A program made the position numbers and the translations under genes. Positions 27,493 to 35,788 of a stretch of DNA of 64,000 nucleotides are shown one piece after another. Each line of letters begins with the position of its first letter. The first letter of the stretch is position 1. The DNA is taken from positions 2,480,001 to 2,544,000 of the forward strand of contig NZ_CP177144.1 of NCBI RefSeq assembly GCF_050389775.1, in the 5' to 3' direction. The stretch comes from Marinibacterium sp050389775 (GTDB lineage Bacteria > Pseudomonadota > Alphaproteobacteria > Rhodobacterales > Rhodobacteraceae). The notes under the pieces are model-generated. The model saw only the letters and a list, made by a program, of their open reading frames with translations. It made no database searches and had not been told where the DNA came from.

Positions 27493-28032
27493 TCAGCGCC
27501 GCCGCGATTCGCGGGCGTTCTGGGTGCCGGTCACGCGGATGACCCGGGCGGCATCGAGATGCTGCGAGGTCACGCTGCGCGCGACGGAAATGGTGCGCGT
27601 GGCCTCGGTGCCCCGGGGCGTGCCTTCGACCGGGTACTTGACCACGAAACGATAGGCCAGGACGCCGTCTTCGGGTTCTTCGTCGATCGTGTCGGGGATC
27701 AGCCGGGCGTCATAGGCGCCCTCGCGGGTGGCCAGCCCGGCCACGCGGATGATCGCCCCTTCGATGGTGCGTTCGATTTCCAGCGAGACGATCTGGTCGA
27801 TGGTCACGCCTTCGACGGCCTTCTGGTTGCCGGCGATGAAATCGGCCGCGCTTTCGGGCAGCAACGGGTTCACATCGGTGGCCACGGCCTCGGGGCTGAC
27901 CTCGGCGGCGCGCGACCGGCCAAACCAGTTCGACGGGTTCGCCCCGCTGTCGCGCCAGCCCGAACAAGCGCCAAGCCCCATTGTGGCCACAAGGAGCCCA
28001 AGCGTGATCATCCGCGCGGCCGGTCGTGTCAT
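27493..28032 (-). CDS. Predicted lipoprotein, function unknown
   Basis: 179 residues. An N-terminal signal ends in the lipobox LGAC (about residue 23), so the mature protein is probably anchored to a membrane. The mature part is soluble, with VEGVTIDQIVSLEIERTIEGAIIRVAGLA and a basic end (ARESRRR). No known domain is recognised. It looks like one of the short envelope lipoproteins conserved in Rhodobacterales. It is transcribed convergently with rnd and shares its terminator. Confidence 0.75.
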   Translation of the reverse strand: MTRPAARMITLGLLVATMGLGACSGWRDSGANPSNWFGRSRAAEVSPEAVATDVNPLLPESAADFIAGNQKAVEGVTIDQIVSLEIERTIEGAIIRVAGLATREGAYDARLIPDTIDEEPEDGVLAYRFVVKYPVEGTPRGTEATRTISVARSVTSQHLDAARVIRVTGTQNARESRRR

Positions 28033-28210
28033 GTCAGGTCCTCTGCTCGTTGCGTTTTCGGACCTAGCGCATCCGCCGGGCGTTGAAAAGCGTCAAGACG
28101 GCGCGTGGGGCGGCGGGGCCGGGCAGGCAAAGGTGAGGGGGCAGGGGCTGGACAGCCGGGCAGGCCGGGCTTAGGGGTCGGGCAGGCCCATGACAGAAGG
28201 GGAACGGGAT

Positions 28211-28618
28211 ATGGCGGCGCAAGCCTTTGAAGCGATTGTCGAAGATTTCGAGTTCCTCGAAGACTGGGAAGACCGCTATCGCCATGTCATCGAACAGGGC
28301 AAGGCGATGGACCCGCTGGACGAGGCGCTGAAGGTGCCGGCGACCAAGGTCGACGGCTGCGCCAGCCAGGTCTGGCTGCACCCGGTGATCGAAGACGGGA
28401 TCTTTCGCTTCGACGGGGACAGCGACGCGATGATCGTGCGCGGTCTGATCGCCGTTCTGCGCGCGCTCTACAACGGGCTGCCGGTGGCCGAGGTCGGCCA
28501 GGTCGATGCCAGGGCCGAACTGGCCCGGCTGGAACTCGACGAGAACCTGTCCTCGCAACGGTCGAACGGGCTGCGCGCGATGATCGAACGGATCCGCAGC
28601 GTGGCGGCCGCCGCCTGA
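28211..28618 (+). CDS. sufE: SufE-family sulfur acceptor
   Basis: 135 residues. SufE takes persulfide sulfur from the cysteine desulfurase SufS for Fe-S cluster assembly. The acceptor Cys is in VDGCASQVWL, and FEAIVEDFEFLEDWEDRYRH, GKAMDPLD and the C-terminal SSQRSNGLRAMIERIR are standard. The ATG at 28211, behind AAGGGGAACGGGAT, matches the usual start; an ATG at 28190 would add seven residues. No suf operon is next to it. Confidence 0.93.
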   Translation: MAAQAFEAIVEDFEFLEDWEDRYRHVIEQGKAMDPLDEALKVPATKVDGCASQVWLHPVIEDGIFRFDGDSDAMIVRGLIAVLRALYNGLPVAEVGQVDARAELARLELDENLSSQRSNGLRAMIERIRSVAAAA

Positions 28619-28689
28619 GGGGGCGCTGCCCCCGTCCTCGTAAACGAGGACTCCCCCGGGAATACTTTCAAAGAGAAAGAAGCAGGACG
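28618..28689. repeat. Dispersed intergenic repeat, copy 1
   Basis: About 72 bp starting GGGGGCGCTGCCCCCGTCCT and ending AAAGAGAAAGAAGCAGGACG, containing two hairpins (GGGGGCGCTGCCCCC; GTCCTCGTAAACGAGGAC). The same element occurs in inverted orientation at 32194-32271. The first hairpin follows the sufE stop and may act as its terminator. Confidence 0.85.
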
Positions 28690-28772
28690 TGGCGCGCAAC
28701 CTGCAGCTTCTTCTTGGTCCAAATACCCGGCTCTGATCGCGCCGTGGAGCCTGCCGATCGGCAAGGGCGCGG

Positions 28773-29369
28773 TCAGAGCCGGGCCAGGGCCGGGGCCAGA
28801 TCACCATATCCGGTAAAGCGATGTTCGAAGGCCAGGCCAAGCCGGGCGGCGCAATCGGCGGCGCGGGCGGCTAGGGCGGGATCGTCGGTCTGGGCCTGGT
28901 AGACCAGCTTGGTGTAATGGCCGAAATACATGTCGCGCAGCTCGGGATGGCGATCCAGCCCGAGAGGGCGCCAGACAAAGGCATCGAACTGGCGGACAAG
29001 GAAATCGGTCAGGTAGAAGGCGGTGAACTCGTCCTGGGCGCGTTCGGCAAAGCGGGCATTGCCTTCGAAGAAGCTGTAGCAATGGGGGCCTTCGACCATG
29101 TCGAGCCCGAGCCGGTCGCAGAGCGCACGCAGCTGGCCGCCCGTGCCGCAATCGGCATAGACGACAAAGATCCTGTCATAGGCCGCGCTGTGGTGGGCCA
29201 CGGCCTCTTCGACGGCGGCGGGGATGCGATCGGGGTGGTTGTGCAGGATGGCCGGCAGACAGGCCAGGTCGAGATGCGTCCAGCCATTCAGCGCGATGAG
29301 GTCAAGGATCTCGCGCGCCAGCGCGCCGCAGGCCAGCAGCAGGATGCGACCCCGGTGTGTCGGGTCCAT
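28773..29369 (-). CDS. DUF1638 family protein
   Basis: 198 residues from the ATG at 29369. Cys-containing motifs ILLLACGALAREIL, YADCGTGGQL and GPHCYSFF, together with CLPAILHNHPDRIPAAVEE, are typical of DUF1638, which in methanogens and some bacteria lies near corrinoid methyltransferase genes. That fits the corrinoid protein gene 700 bp away. The Cys residues could bind a metal or corrinoid-related ligand, which is inference. An upstream in-frame extension exists but overlaps the divergent gene's promoter region. Confidence 0.8.
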   Translation of the reverse strand: MDPTHRGRILLLACGALAREILDLIALNGWTHLDLACLPAILHNHPDRIPAAVEEAVAHHSAAYDRIFVVYADCGTGGQLRALCDRLGLDMVEGPHCYSFFEGNARFAERAQDEFTAFYLTDFLVRQFDAFVWRPLGLDRHPELRDMYFGHYTKLVYQAQTDDPALAARAADCAARLGLAFEHRFTGYGDLAPALARL

Positions 29370-29535
29370 GCCATCCGTGGTCAGGGCATCGGGGCCGGGC
29401 AGGGCGATGTCACTGGGGCGGGCCGGGGCTGACACAATTCTGACCTCTGCGTGCGGCGGATGTTGCAATGCTTGCGTGGCGCGGTGGCGGGCCCAGATCG
29501 CTGTCAGACCCGCAGACATGCCAGGAGTGTTGCAC

Positions 29536-30036
29536 ATGTCCGATACCGCCGCCACGTCGTCGCGCCGCCTGCCACCCGCCAATGGCGCCACCCTCGGAGC
29601 GATGTTTGTCGCCGGGGCGGTGGCAACCATGGCTTTTGATCTCTGGGGCCAGATCCTGAGCCCCGGGCTGGGCTGGGCCACGCTGTCGCCCCATGGGCTG
29701 GCCCGCAGCCTGCTGGGCAGGTTCGGCCTGCCCAACGGAGATTTCGCAGGGTATTTCGTGCATTTCTACCTGGTCGGCCTGCTGGGCTATCCGCTGGGCT
29801 GGTTGCTGGTTTTCCGCCCGGCCTGGCGCGCGGTGATCGGGGCGGGCGGGCCCTGGATCCTGCCGGCCGCGCTCTATGGCCTGGCGCTTTGGGTCTTTGC
29901 CATCGGCGGCATCACGGCCATTGCCGGTCTGCCCTTCTTCCTCGATTTCACCGGCATCACCTGGGTCGCGCTGATCGGCCATGTGCTCTACGGCATTGTC
30001 CTGGTCGCCGTCCTGCGCCGGTTCCGCCTGGGGTGA
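29536..30036 (+). CDS. Small integral membrane protein, function unknown
   Basis: 166 residues with four predicted membrane segments (around LGAMFVAGAVATMAFDLWGQ, VHFYLVGLLGYPLGWLLVF, GGPWILPAALYGLALWVFA and WVALIGHVLYGIVLVAVL). A short hydrophilic N-terminus precedes them. No family is recognised with confidence. It is divergent from the DUF1638 gene and convergent with the corrinoid protein gene (34-bp gap). Confidence 0.75.
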   Translation: MSDTAATSSRRLPPANGATLGAMFVAGAVATMAFDLWGQILSPGLGWATLSPHGLARSLLGRFGLPNGDFAGYFVHFYLVGLLGYPLGWLLVFRPAWRAVIGAGGPWILPAALYGLALWVFAIGGITAIAGLPFFLDFTGITWVALIGHVLYGIVLVAVLRRFRLG

Positions 30037-30070
30037 GCGCCGGAGCAGGGCGGCGGGCCGCCCTGCGTCG

Positions 30071-30775
<705 letters not shown>

Positions 30776-30976
30776 GGGCCTGATCCTGCAGGGGTGGTCA
30801 TGGGATGGGTCGAAAAGGCCGGACACCCGGACCGGCCTCATCTTTCGTTTTCCGCGCTCGGGCGGCCAGCGACTAGGCAATTAGCGACATCGCCGGTCCG
30901 TCTTGCGACCTGAGTGGCCGAAAATGATGAAGATGACGTAAGTTTTGGCACCGCCAACCGGCCACACCTTGCAATT

Positions 30977-30991
30977 GTTCTCATTTTGTTC
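30977..30991 (+). promoter_or_regulatory. LexA (SOS) box GTTC-N7-GTTC
   Basis: GTTCTCATTTTGTTC matches the alphaproteobacterial LexA consensus GTTC-N7-GTTC exactly. It lies 12 bp upstream of the ATG of the radical SAM gene at 31004, where a repressor would block initiation or early elongation. Confidence 0.75.
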
Positions 30992-31003
30992 CAGATGGTG
31001 GCC

Positions 31004-32083
31004 ATGGACCAGCCCGCCACCATAGACCCCGACCGGCGCCGCGCCCGGGGCGCCACGACCAACCTGGCCGGCCGCTACGACCTGGCCCGGACCGAGGATC
31101 ACGACGGGTGGGACATCCCCGAGGCGCGCCCTGCCTTCGACACCCGGGTCACCGAGGAACAGCCGCGGAGCCTGATCACCTACAACCGCTCGCCCGATCT
31201 GCCTTTCGACCGGTCGATCAACCCCTACCGGGGCTGCGAACATGGCTGCATCTATTGTTTCGCCCGGCCGACCCATGCCTATCTCGGCCTGTCGCCGGGG
31301 CTGGATTTCGAAACCCGGCTGATCGCCCGGCCCGGGGCGCCCGACGTCCTGCGCCGCGAGCTGGGTGCCCGGGGCTACAAGGTGGCCACGCTGGCCATCG
31401 GCACGAACACCGATCCCTACCAGCCGATCGAGCGCGACCGGGCCATCACCCGGTCCTGCCTGCAGGTGCTGTCCGAGTTCAACCACCCGGTGGGCATCGT
31501 GACCAAGGGCGCCCTGGTCGAGCGCGACATCGACATCCTGGCGCCCATGGCCCGGCAGGGGCTGGTCCGCGTGGGCATCACGATCACAACGCTCGACGAC
31601 GACCTGTCACGCCGGATGGAACCTCGCGTGCCCCTGCCGCGCCGGCGCCTGGCGGCCATCCGCCGGCTGGTCGATGCGGGGATTCCGGTGTGCGTCATGG
31701 TGTCCCCGGTGGTTCCGGGGCTGACGGATCACGAGCTGGAAACCATCCTGGCCGAAGCCGCTGCCGCCGGGGCCGATGCCGCCAGCTGGATCATGCTGCG
31801 CCTGCCGCGCGAAGTGTCGCCCCTGTGGCAGGACTGGCTGGCCGAACATGAACCGAACCGCGCGGCCAAGATCATGGCCCGACTGCGCGAGATGCATGGC
31901 GGGCGGGATTATGATCCGCGCTGGGGCCACCGGATGCGCGGCGAGGGCGAGTTTGCCGAACTGACGGCCCGGCGGTTCAAATCCGCCTGCCGCCGTCTTG
32001 GCCTGCGCGAACGCACCGCCCCTTTGCGCAGCGATCTCTTCGCGCGACCACCGATGCCCGGCGACCAGATGAGCCTGTTCTGA
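31004..32083 (+). CDS. PA0069/Rv2578c-type radical SAM protein
   Basis: 359 residues. The radical SAM cluster motif is CEHGCIYCFA (CxxxCxxC, about residue 79), followed by THAYLGLSPGLDFE, IGTNTDPYQPIE, GIVTKGALVERDID and ITITTLDDDL, all standard in this family, which is distantly related to spore photoproduct lyase. The reaction is not established. An LexA-type box directly upstream suggests DNA-damage control and supports a link with DNA repair. ATG at 31004 is chosen; one at 30995 would add three residues. Confidence 0.9.
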   Translation: MDQPATIDPDRRRARGATTNLAGRYDLARTEDHDGWDIPEARPAFDTRVTEEQPRSLITYNRSPDLPFDRSINPYRGCEHGCIYCFARPTHAYLGLSPGLDFETRLIARPGAPDVLRRELGARGYKVATLAIGTNTDPYQPIERDRAITRSCLQVLSEFNHPVGIVTKGALVERDIDILAPMARQGLVRVGITITTLDDDLSRRMEPRVPLPRRRLAAIRRLVDAGIPVCVMVSPVVPGLTDHELETILAEAAAAGADAASWIMLRLPREVSPLWQDWLAEHEPNRAAKIMARLREMHGGRDYDPRWGHRMRGEGEFAELTARRFKSACRRLGLRERTAPLRSDLFARPPMPGDQMSLF

Positions 32084-32133
32084 CACAACCGGCGCCCCAT
32101 CCGAGCGGCCGGCCCGGTAGGACAATCGGGGCA

Positions 32134-32271
32134 GGGATATTTTCAAAGAGAAAGAAGCAGCAGGTCGGTGCGCCGTCCCGGCCGCGCGCGGGCGTCCTGC
32201 TTCTTTCTCTTTCCAAGTATTCCCGGGGGAGTCCTCCAACGGAGGACGGGGGCAGCGCCCCCAGGTCATAC
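32134..32271. repeat. Dispersed repeat, copies 2 and 3 in head-to-head arrangement
   Basis: The arm GGGATATTTTCAAAGAGAAA (32134-) and its inverse ending at 32220 flank about 35 bp, forming a long potential stem. The right half (32194-32271) is the full reverse complement of the element at 28618-28689, ending in the GGGGGCAGCGCCCCC hairpin. The arrangement resembles a BIME-like intergenic mosaic. Confidence 0.85.
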
Positions 32272-32297
32272 GTTGCAGCAGGAATGACGCCCGGGGC

Positions 32298-33317
32298 CTA
32301 TCCCCGACGCCGGCGCCCGCGCCGTTCGCGCACCGGCCCGCCGTCATCGCCGGTGCCGTCGCTGGCCGAGGAAAACCCGCCGAGTGCGGCCTGGATCGCG
32401 TCAAGATCGGGGGCCTCGCCGCCCGGCTCGACACTGTCCAGCGCCTCGCGCATGGCGCGCAGGTGATCGGGCGTCGTGCCGCAGCAGCCGCCGATGATCC
32501 GCGCCCCGCAATCGCGCGCCATCAGCGCATAGGTCGCCATCAGCTCGGGCGTGCCGTCGTAATGGATGTGGCCTTCGACATATTTCGGAATGCCCGCATT
32601 GCCCTTGGCAATCACCGGCACGTCGGTTTCGGCCGCCCGGAAGCCCAGCACCGTGCGCAACAGGTCCGACGCGCCCACGCCGCAATTGGCCCCGAAGGCC
32701 AGCGGCGCCGGATCGAAATCCCCGACCAGCCCGACCATCGCCTCCGAGGTCACGCCCATCATCGTGCGCCCCGCCGTGTCAAAGCTCATCGTCCCGCACC
32801 AGGGCAGGCCGGCCAGGGCAAAGGCCTCGGCCGCCGCGCGGAATTCCTCCGGTGCCGAGATCGTCTCGACCCAGAGCACGTCGACCCCGCCGTCCTTCAG
32901 CCCGTCGGCCTGTTCGTGGAACATCTCGACGGCCAGCTCGTGCGACAGCTCGCCCACCGGCTGCATGATCTCGCCCGTGGGCCCGACCGACCCGGCCACC
33001 ACAACCGGGCGGTCCTGGCGATCGGCCAGGTCGCGGCCCAGCTCGGCGCCCACCCGGTTCAGCTCGCGCACGCGTTTCTGCGCATCGTGCAGCTTGAGCC
33101 GCGAGGCATTGCCCCCGAAGGTATTGGTCAGGAACAGGTCCGACCCGGCATCCACCGCGCCCTTGTAAAGCGCCGTGATCTTCTCGGGCGCATCGACATT
33201 CCACAATTCCGGCGGCTCGCCGGCCTTGAGCCCCATGTTGAACAGGTTCGTCCCGGTGGCCCCATCGGCCAGCAGGACGCCTTTCGCGGCAAGAAGATCG
33301 GCAAGGGAGGTGGACAT
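32298..33317 (-). CDS. bmt: Homocysteine S-methyltransferase (betaine- or corrinoid-dependent)
   Basis: 339 residues. Zinc-dependent Hcy-binding barrel: LLADGATGTNLFNMGL, TNTFGGNASRLKLH, GSVGPTGEIMQP and the zinc cysteines in FGANCGVGA and IIGGCCGTTPDH. The annotation in this family is often betaine-homocysteine methyltransferase; in roseobacters the protein is thought to be the Hcy part of a split, B12-dependent methionine synthase, which fits the corrinoid protein 1.5 kb away. The C-terminus has a short basic tail (RERRGRRRRG). Upstream lies a pair of direct repeats that may be an operator. Confidence 0.88.
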   Translation of the reverse strand: MSTSLADLLAAKGVLLADGATGTNLFNMGLKAGEPPELWNVDAPEKITALYKGAVDAGSDLFLTNTFGGNASRLKLHDAQKRVRELNRVGAELGRDLADRQDRPVVVAGSVGPTGEIMQPVGELSHELAVEMFHEQADGLKDGGVDVLWVETISAPEEFRAAAEAFALAGLPWCGTMSFDTAGRTMMGVTSEAMVGLVGDFDPAPLAFGANCGVGASDLLRTVLGFRAAETDVPVIAKGNAGIPKYVEGHIHYDGTPELMATYALMARDCGARIIGGCCGTTPDHLRAMREALDSVEPGGEAPDLDAIQAALGGFSSASDGTGDDGGPVRERRGRRRRG

Positions 33318-33350
33318 GGCGGCTTCCTCGTGGCGTGGGCGGTGCGTTCA

Positions 33351-33373
33351 CATTTCACAAACGGGCATTTCAC
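33351..33373 (-). promoter_or_regulatory. Direct repeat CATTTCAC upstream of the homocysteine methyltransferase
   Basis: CATTTCAC occurs at 33351 and 33366 (spacing 15 bp), 34 bp or more upstream of the gene start. On the coding strand it reads GTGAAATG twice. It could be an operator for a methionine-pathway regulator; no known consensus was matched with certainty. Confidence 0.35.
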
Positions 33374-33498
33374 GGACGCGTCATCACCGCAATTCCAAAA
33401 CGTGCCGTATTTCGGCCAAAACCGACCCGCGCAGCGGGGCGGCCCCGGGGACGGAAGCGCCGCGCAGCGGCGCGCGGCAAGTATGACGAAAGGGGCGG

Positions 33499-33532
33499 CG
33501 AAACGAAAACGGGCGCCGCGTCAGCGGCGCCC
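33499..33532 (-). terminator. Rho-independent terminator of the DUF1476 gene
   Basis: On the minus strand GGGCGCCGCTGACGCGGCGCCC folds into a perfect hairpin and is followed by GTTTTCGTTTCG, about 55 bp after the stop of the ATPase zeta-subunit gene. Confidence 0.75.
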
Positions 33533-33586
33533 GGGTGGGACATGGGCATGCGGGGCCGCGTCAGCGGCCACCGGCGGGGCCGGGCG

Positions 33587-33904
33587 TCAGCCCAGCTCTT
33601 CCATCAGCTGGGCCTTGGCCACCGGCAGCAGCTCGGCCAGCTTGGCCCGGATCGTGTCGGCGTCGCTCTTGTCGCCCAGGTCGCCGGCCAGCTTGCGCAC
33701 GACATCCTCGTGGCCTGCTTCCTCGAAATCGGCGATCACCACGGTCTTGGCATAGGCCTGGGCCTCGTCGCCCGTCTTGCCCAGCAGCTCCGCCGCCCAG
33801 AGGCCGGCCAGCTTGTTGCGCCGGGCCGTGGCCTTGAACAGCATTTCCTCGTCATGGGCGAACTTGGCTTCGAAGGCGTGTTCCCGATCATCGAAGGTGC
33901 TCAT
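33587..33904 (-). CDS. ATPase inhibitor subunit zeta (DUF1476)
   Basis: 105 residues. MSTFDDREHAFEAKFAHDEE is the hallmark of the alphaproteobacterial zeta subunit, which in Paracoccus binds F1-ATPase through its N-terminus and blocks ATP hydrolysis in one direction. The four-helix body (RRNKLAGLWAAELLG, VVIADFEEAGHEDVVRKLAG, IRAKLAELLPVAK) is complete. The gene stands alone, with its own terminator. Confidence 0.92.
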   Translation of the reverse strand: MSTFDDREHAFEAKFAHDEEMLFKATARRNKLAGLWAAELLGKTGDEAQAYAKTVVIADFEEAGHEDVVRKLAGDLGDKSDADTIRAKLAELLPVAKAQLMEELG

Positions 33905-34066
33905 GGCGTTCCCCTTTCTCCTCGATATCCGTTACCCGAGATATGCTGTCGCGCGCCTGCGCGATCAAGCTTTTCCGGTTCGCTTGCGACCATCGGGCCC
34001 ATCGCGTATGAGAGCGCATGATCGCGCGGGGACGCCCGCGCCCCTCTTTTCCCGAAAGGCCCGTTT

Positions 34067-34825
34067 ATGGCGCGTCGCAAGAAGATCTACGAAGGCAAGG
34101 CGAAGATTCTCTATGAAGGCCCCGAGCCGGGGACGCTTGTCCAGTATTTCAAGGACGATGCCACCGCCTTCAACGCCCAGAAGAAGGACGTGATCGAAGG
34201 CAAGGGTGTGCTGAACAACCGGCTGAGCGAGTTCTTCATGACCGGTCTCAACCAGATCGGCGTGCCGACCCACTTCCTCAAGCGGCTGAATATGCGCGAG
34301 CAGCTGGTGCGCTCCTGCGAGATCATCCCGCTGGAAGTCATCGTGCGCAACTATGCCGCCGGCAGCCTGACCCAGCGTCTGGGCATCGCCGAGGGCACCC
34401 AGCTGCCCCGGCCGATCGTCGAATATTGCTACAAGGACGATGCCCTGGGCGATCCGCTGGTCACCGAAGAGCACATCGCGGCCTTTGGCTGGGCCAGCCA
34501 GCAGGACATGGACGACGTGCTGTCGCTGGCGCTGCGGGTCAACGATTTCCTCAGCGGCGTGATGCTGGCCGTCGGCATCCGGCTGGTCGATTTCAAGATC
34601 GAGATCGGCCGGGTCTACGAAGGCGATTTCCAGCGCCTGGTCGTGGCCGACGAGATCTCGCCCGACAGCTGCCGGCTGTGGGACATCGAATCCGGCCAGA
34701 AGCTGGACAAGGATGTCTTCCGCCGCGACCTGGGCAACCTGACGGACGCCTATTCCGAGGTCGCCCGCCGGCTGGGTGTCATGCCCAAGAACTCGGGCCA
34801 TGCCAAGCCCACCCTGATCAACTGA
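34067..34825 (+). CDS. purC: SAICAR synthetase
   Basis: 252 residues. It joins aspartate to CAIR using ATP in purine synthesis. Landmarks are KIYEGKAKILYEG, FKDDATAFNAQKK, IPLEVIVRNYAAGSL, ADEISPDSCRLWD and the C-terminal YSEVARRLGV. It starts the purC-purS-purQ block, with purS 27 bp downstream. Confidence 0.97.
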   Translation: MARRKKIYEGKAKILYEGPEPGTLVQYFKDDATAFNAQKKDVIEGKGVLNNRLSEFFMTGLNQIGVPTHFLKRLNMREQLVRSCEIIPLEVIVRNYAAGSLTQRLGIAEGTQLPRPIVEYCYKDDALGDPLVTEEHIAAFGWASQQDMDDVLSLALRVNDFLSGVMLAVGIRLVDFKIEIGRVYEGDFQRLVVADEISPDSCRLWDIESGQKLDKDVFRRDLGNLTDAYSEVARRLGVMPKNSGHAKPTLIN

Positions 34826-34852
34826 ACAGACCCCAATCGAAGGGATAGCCCG

Positions 34853-35083
34853 ATGAAAGCTCGTGTCACGGTGATGCTCAAGGATGGCGTGCTCGACCCG
34901 CAGGGCGAGGCGATCCGCCAGGCGCTCGGCTCGCTGGGGTTCGACGGGGTGACCGGCGCCCGCCAGGGCAAGGTCATCGAACTGGACGTGGCCCCCGACA
35001 CCGAAGAGGCCCAGATCGCCGAGATGTGCGAGAAGCTGCTGGCCAACACGGTGATCGAAAGCTACCGGATCGAGGTGCTGTGA
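34853..35083 (+). CDS. purS: FGAM synthase, PurS subunit
   Basis: 76 residues. PurS bridges PurQ and PurL in the three-part phosphoribosylformylglycinamidine synthase of most non-enteric bacteria. MKARVTVMLKDGVLDPQGEA and GKVIELDV are typical. The stop overlaps the purQ start (TGATG). Confidence 0.95.
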   Translation: MKARVTVMLKDGVLDPQGEAIRQALGSLGFDGVTGARQGKVIELDVAPDTEEAQIAEMCEKLLANTVIESYRIEVL

Positions 35084-35751
35084 TGCGCGCCGCCGTCCTG
35101 GTCTTTCCCGGGTCCAACTGCGACCGCGACCTGGCCATGGCCTTCCGCAATGCGGGGGCCGAGGTCGAGATGGTCTGGCACAAGGACACCGAACTGCCCG
35201 CGGGCGTCGACATCGTCGGCGTTCCGGGCGGCTTTTCCTTCGGCGATTACCTGCGCTGCGGGGCCATCGCGGCCAATTCGCCGATCTGCAAGGCCCTGGC
35301 CGCCCATGTCGAGCGGGGCGGCTATGCCCTGGGCGTGTGCAACGGCTTCCAGGTGCTGGCCGAAACCGGCCTGCTGCCCGGCGCCCTGCTGCGCAACGGC
35401 AACCAGCATTACATCTGCCGCAACGTGGGCCTGGAGGTTGCGACCTCGAATTCGGCCTATACCGAGGGCTACAACGCCGGCCAGGTCGTGACGATCCCGA
35501 TCGCCCATCACGACGGCAATTACTTTGCCGATGGTGACACGCTGGACCGGCTCGAAGGCGAAGACCTCGTGGCCTTCCGCTATACCGACAACCCCAACGG
35601 CTCGCAGCGCGACATCGCGGGTATCCTGTCGCCCAACCGCCGGGTGCTGGGCATGATGCCCCATCCCGAACGCGCGGCCGAAGAGGCCCATGGTGGAACC
35701 GACGGGGCGGCGCTCTTCCGCGCATTGACCGGGGCGCTGGAAACCGCCTGA
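35083..35751 (+). CDS. purQ: FGAM synthase, glutaminase subunit PurQ
   Basis: 222 residues of the class I glutamine amidotransferase fold. The nucleophile Cys is in GVCNGFQVLAE (about residue 86), preceded by GGFSFGDYLRCGAIA. The His-Glu pair is in MMPHPERAAEE near the end. It supplies ammonia to PurL, which is not in the window. Coupled to purS by overlap. Confidence 0.97.
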   Translation: MRAAVLVFPGSNCDRDLAMAFRNAGAEVEMVWHKDTELPAGVDIVGVPGGFSFGDYLRCGAIAANSPICKALAAHVERGGYALGVCNGFQVLAETGLLPGALLRNGNQHYICRNVGLEVATSNSAYTEGYNAGQVVTIPIAHHDGNYFADGDTLDRLEGEDLVAFRYTDNPNGSQRDIAGILSPNRRVLGMMPHPERAAEEAHGGTDGAALFRALTGALETA

Positions 35752-35788
35752 CTTGAGCCTGTCGCAGCGGCGGCGTAGCTTGGCTGCC

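Noticed and set aside
33318..33420. A SAM-II or related riboswitch upstream of the homocysteine methyltransferase.
   Set aside because: The conserved pseudoknot bases of known SAM riboswitches could not be matched; only a short direct repeat is present.
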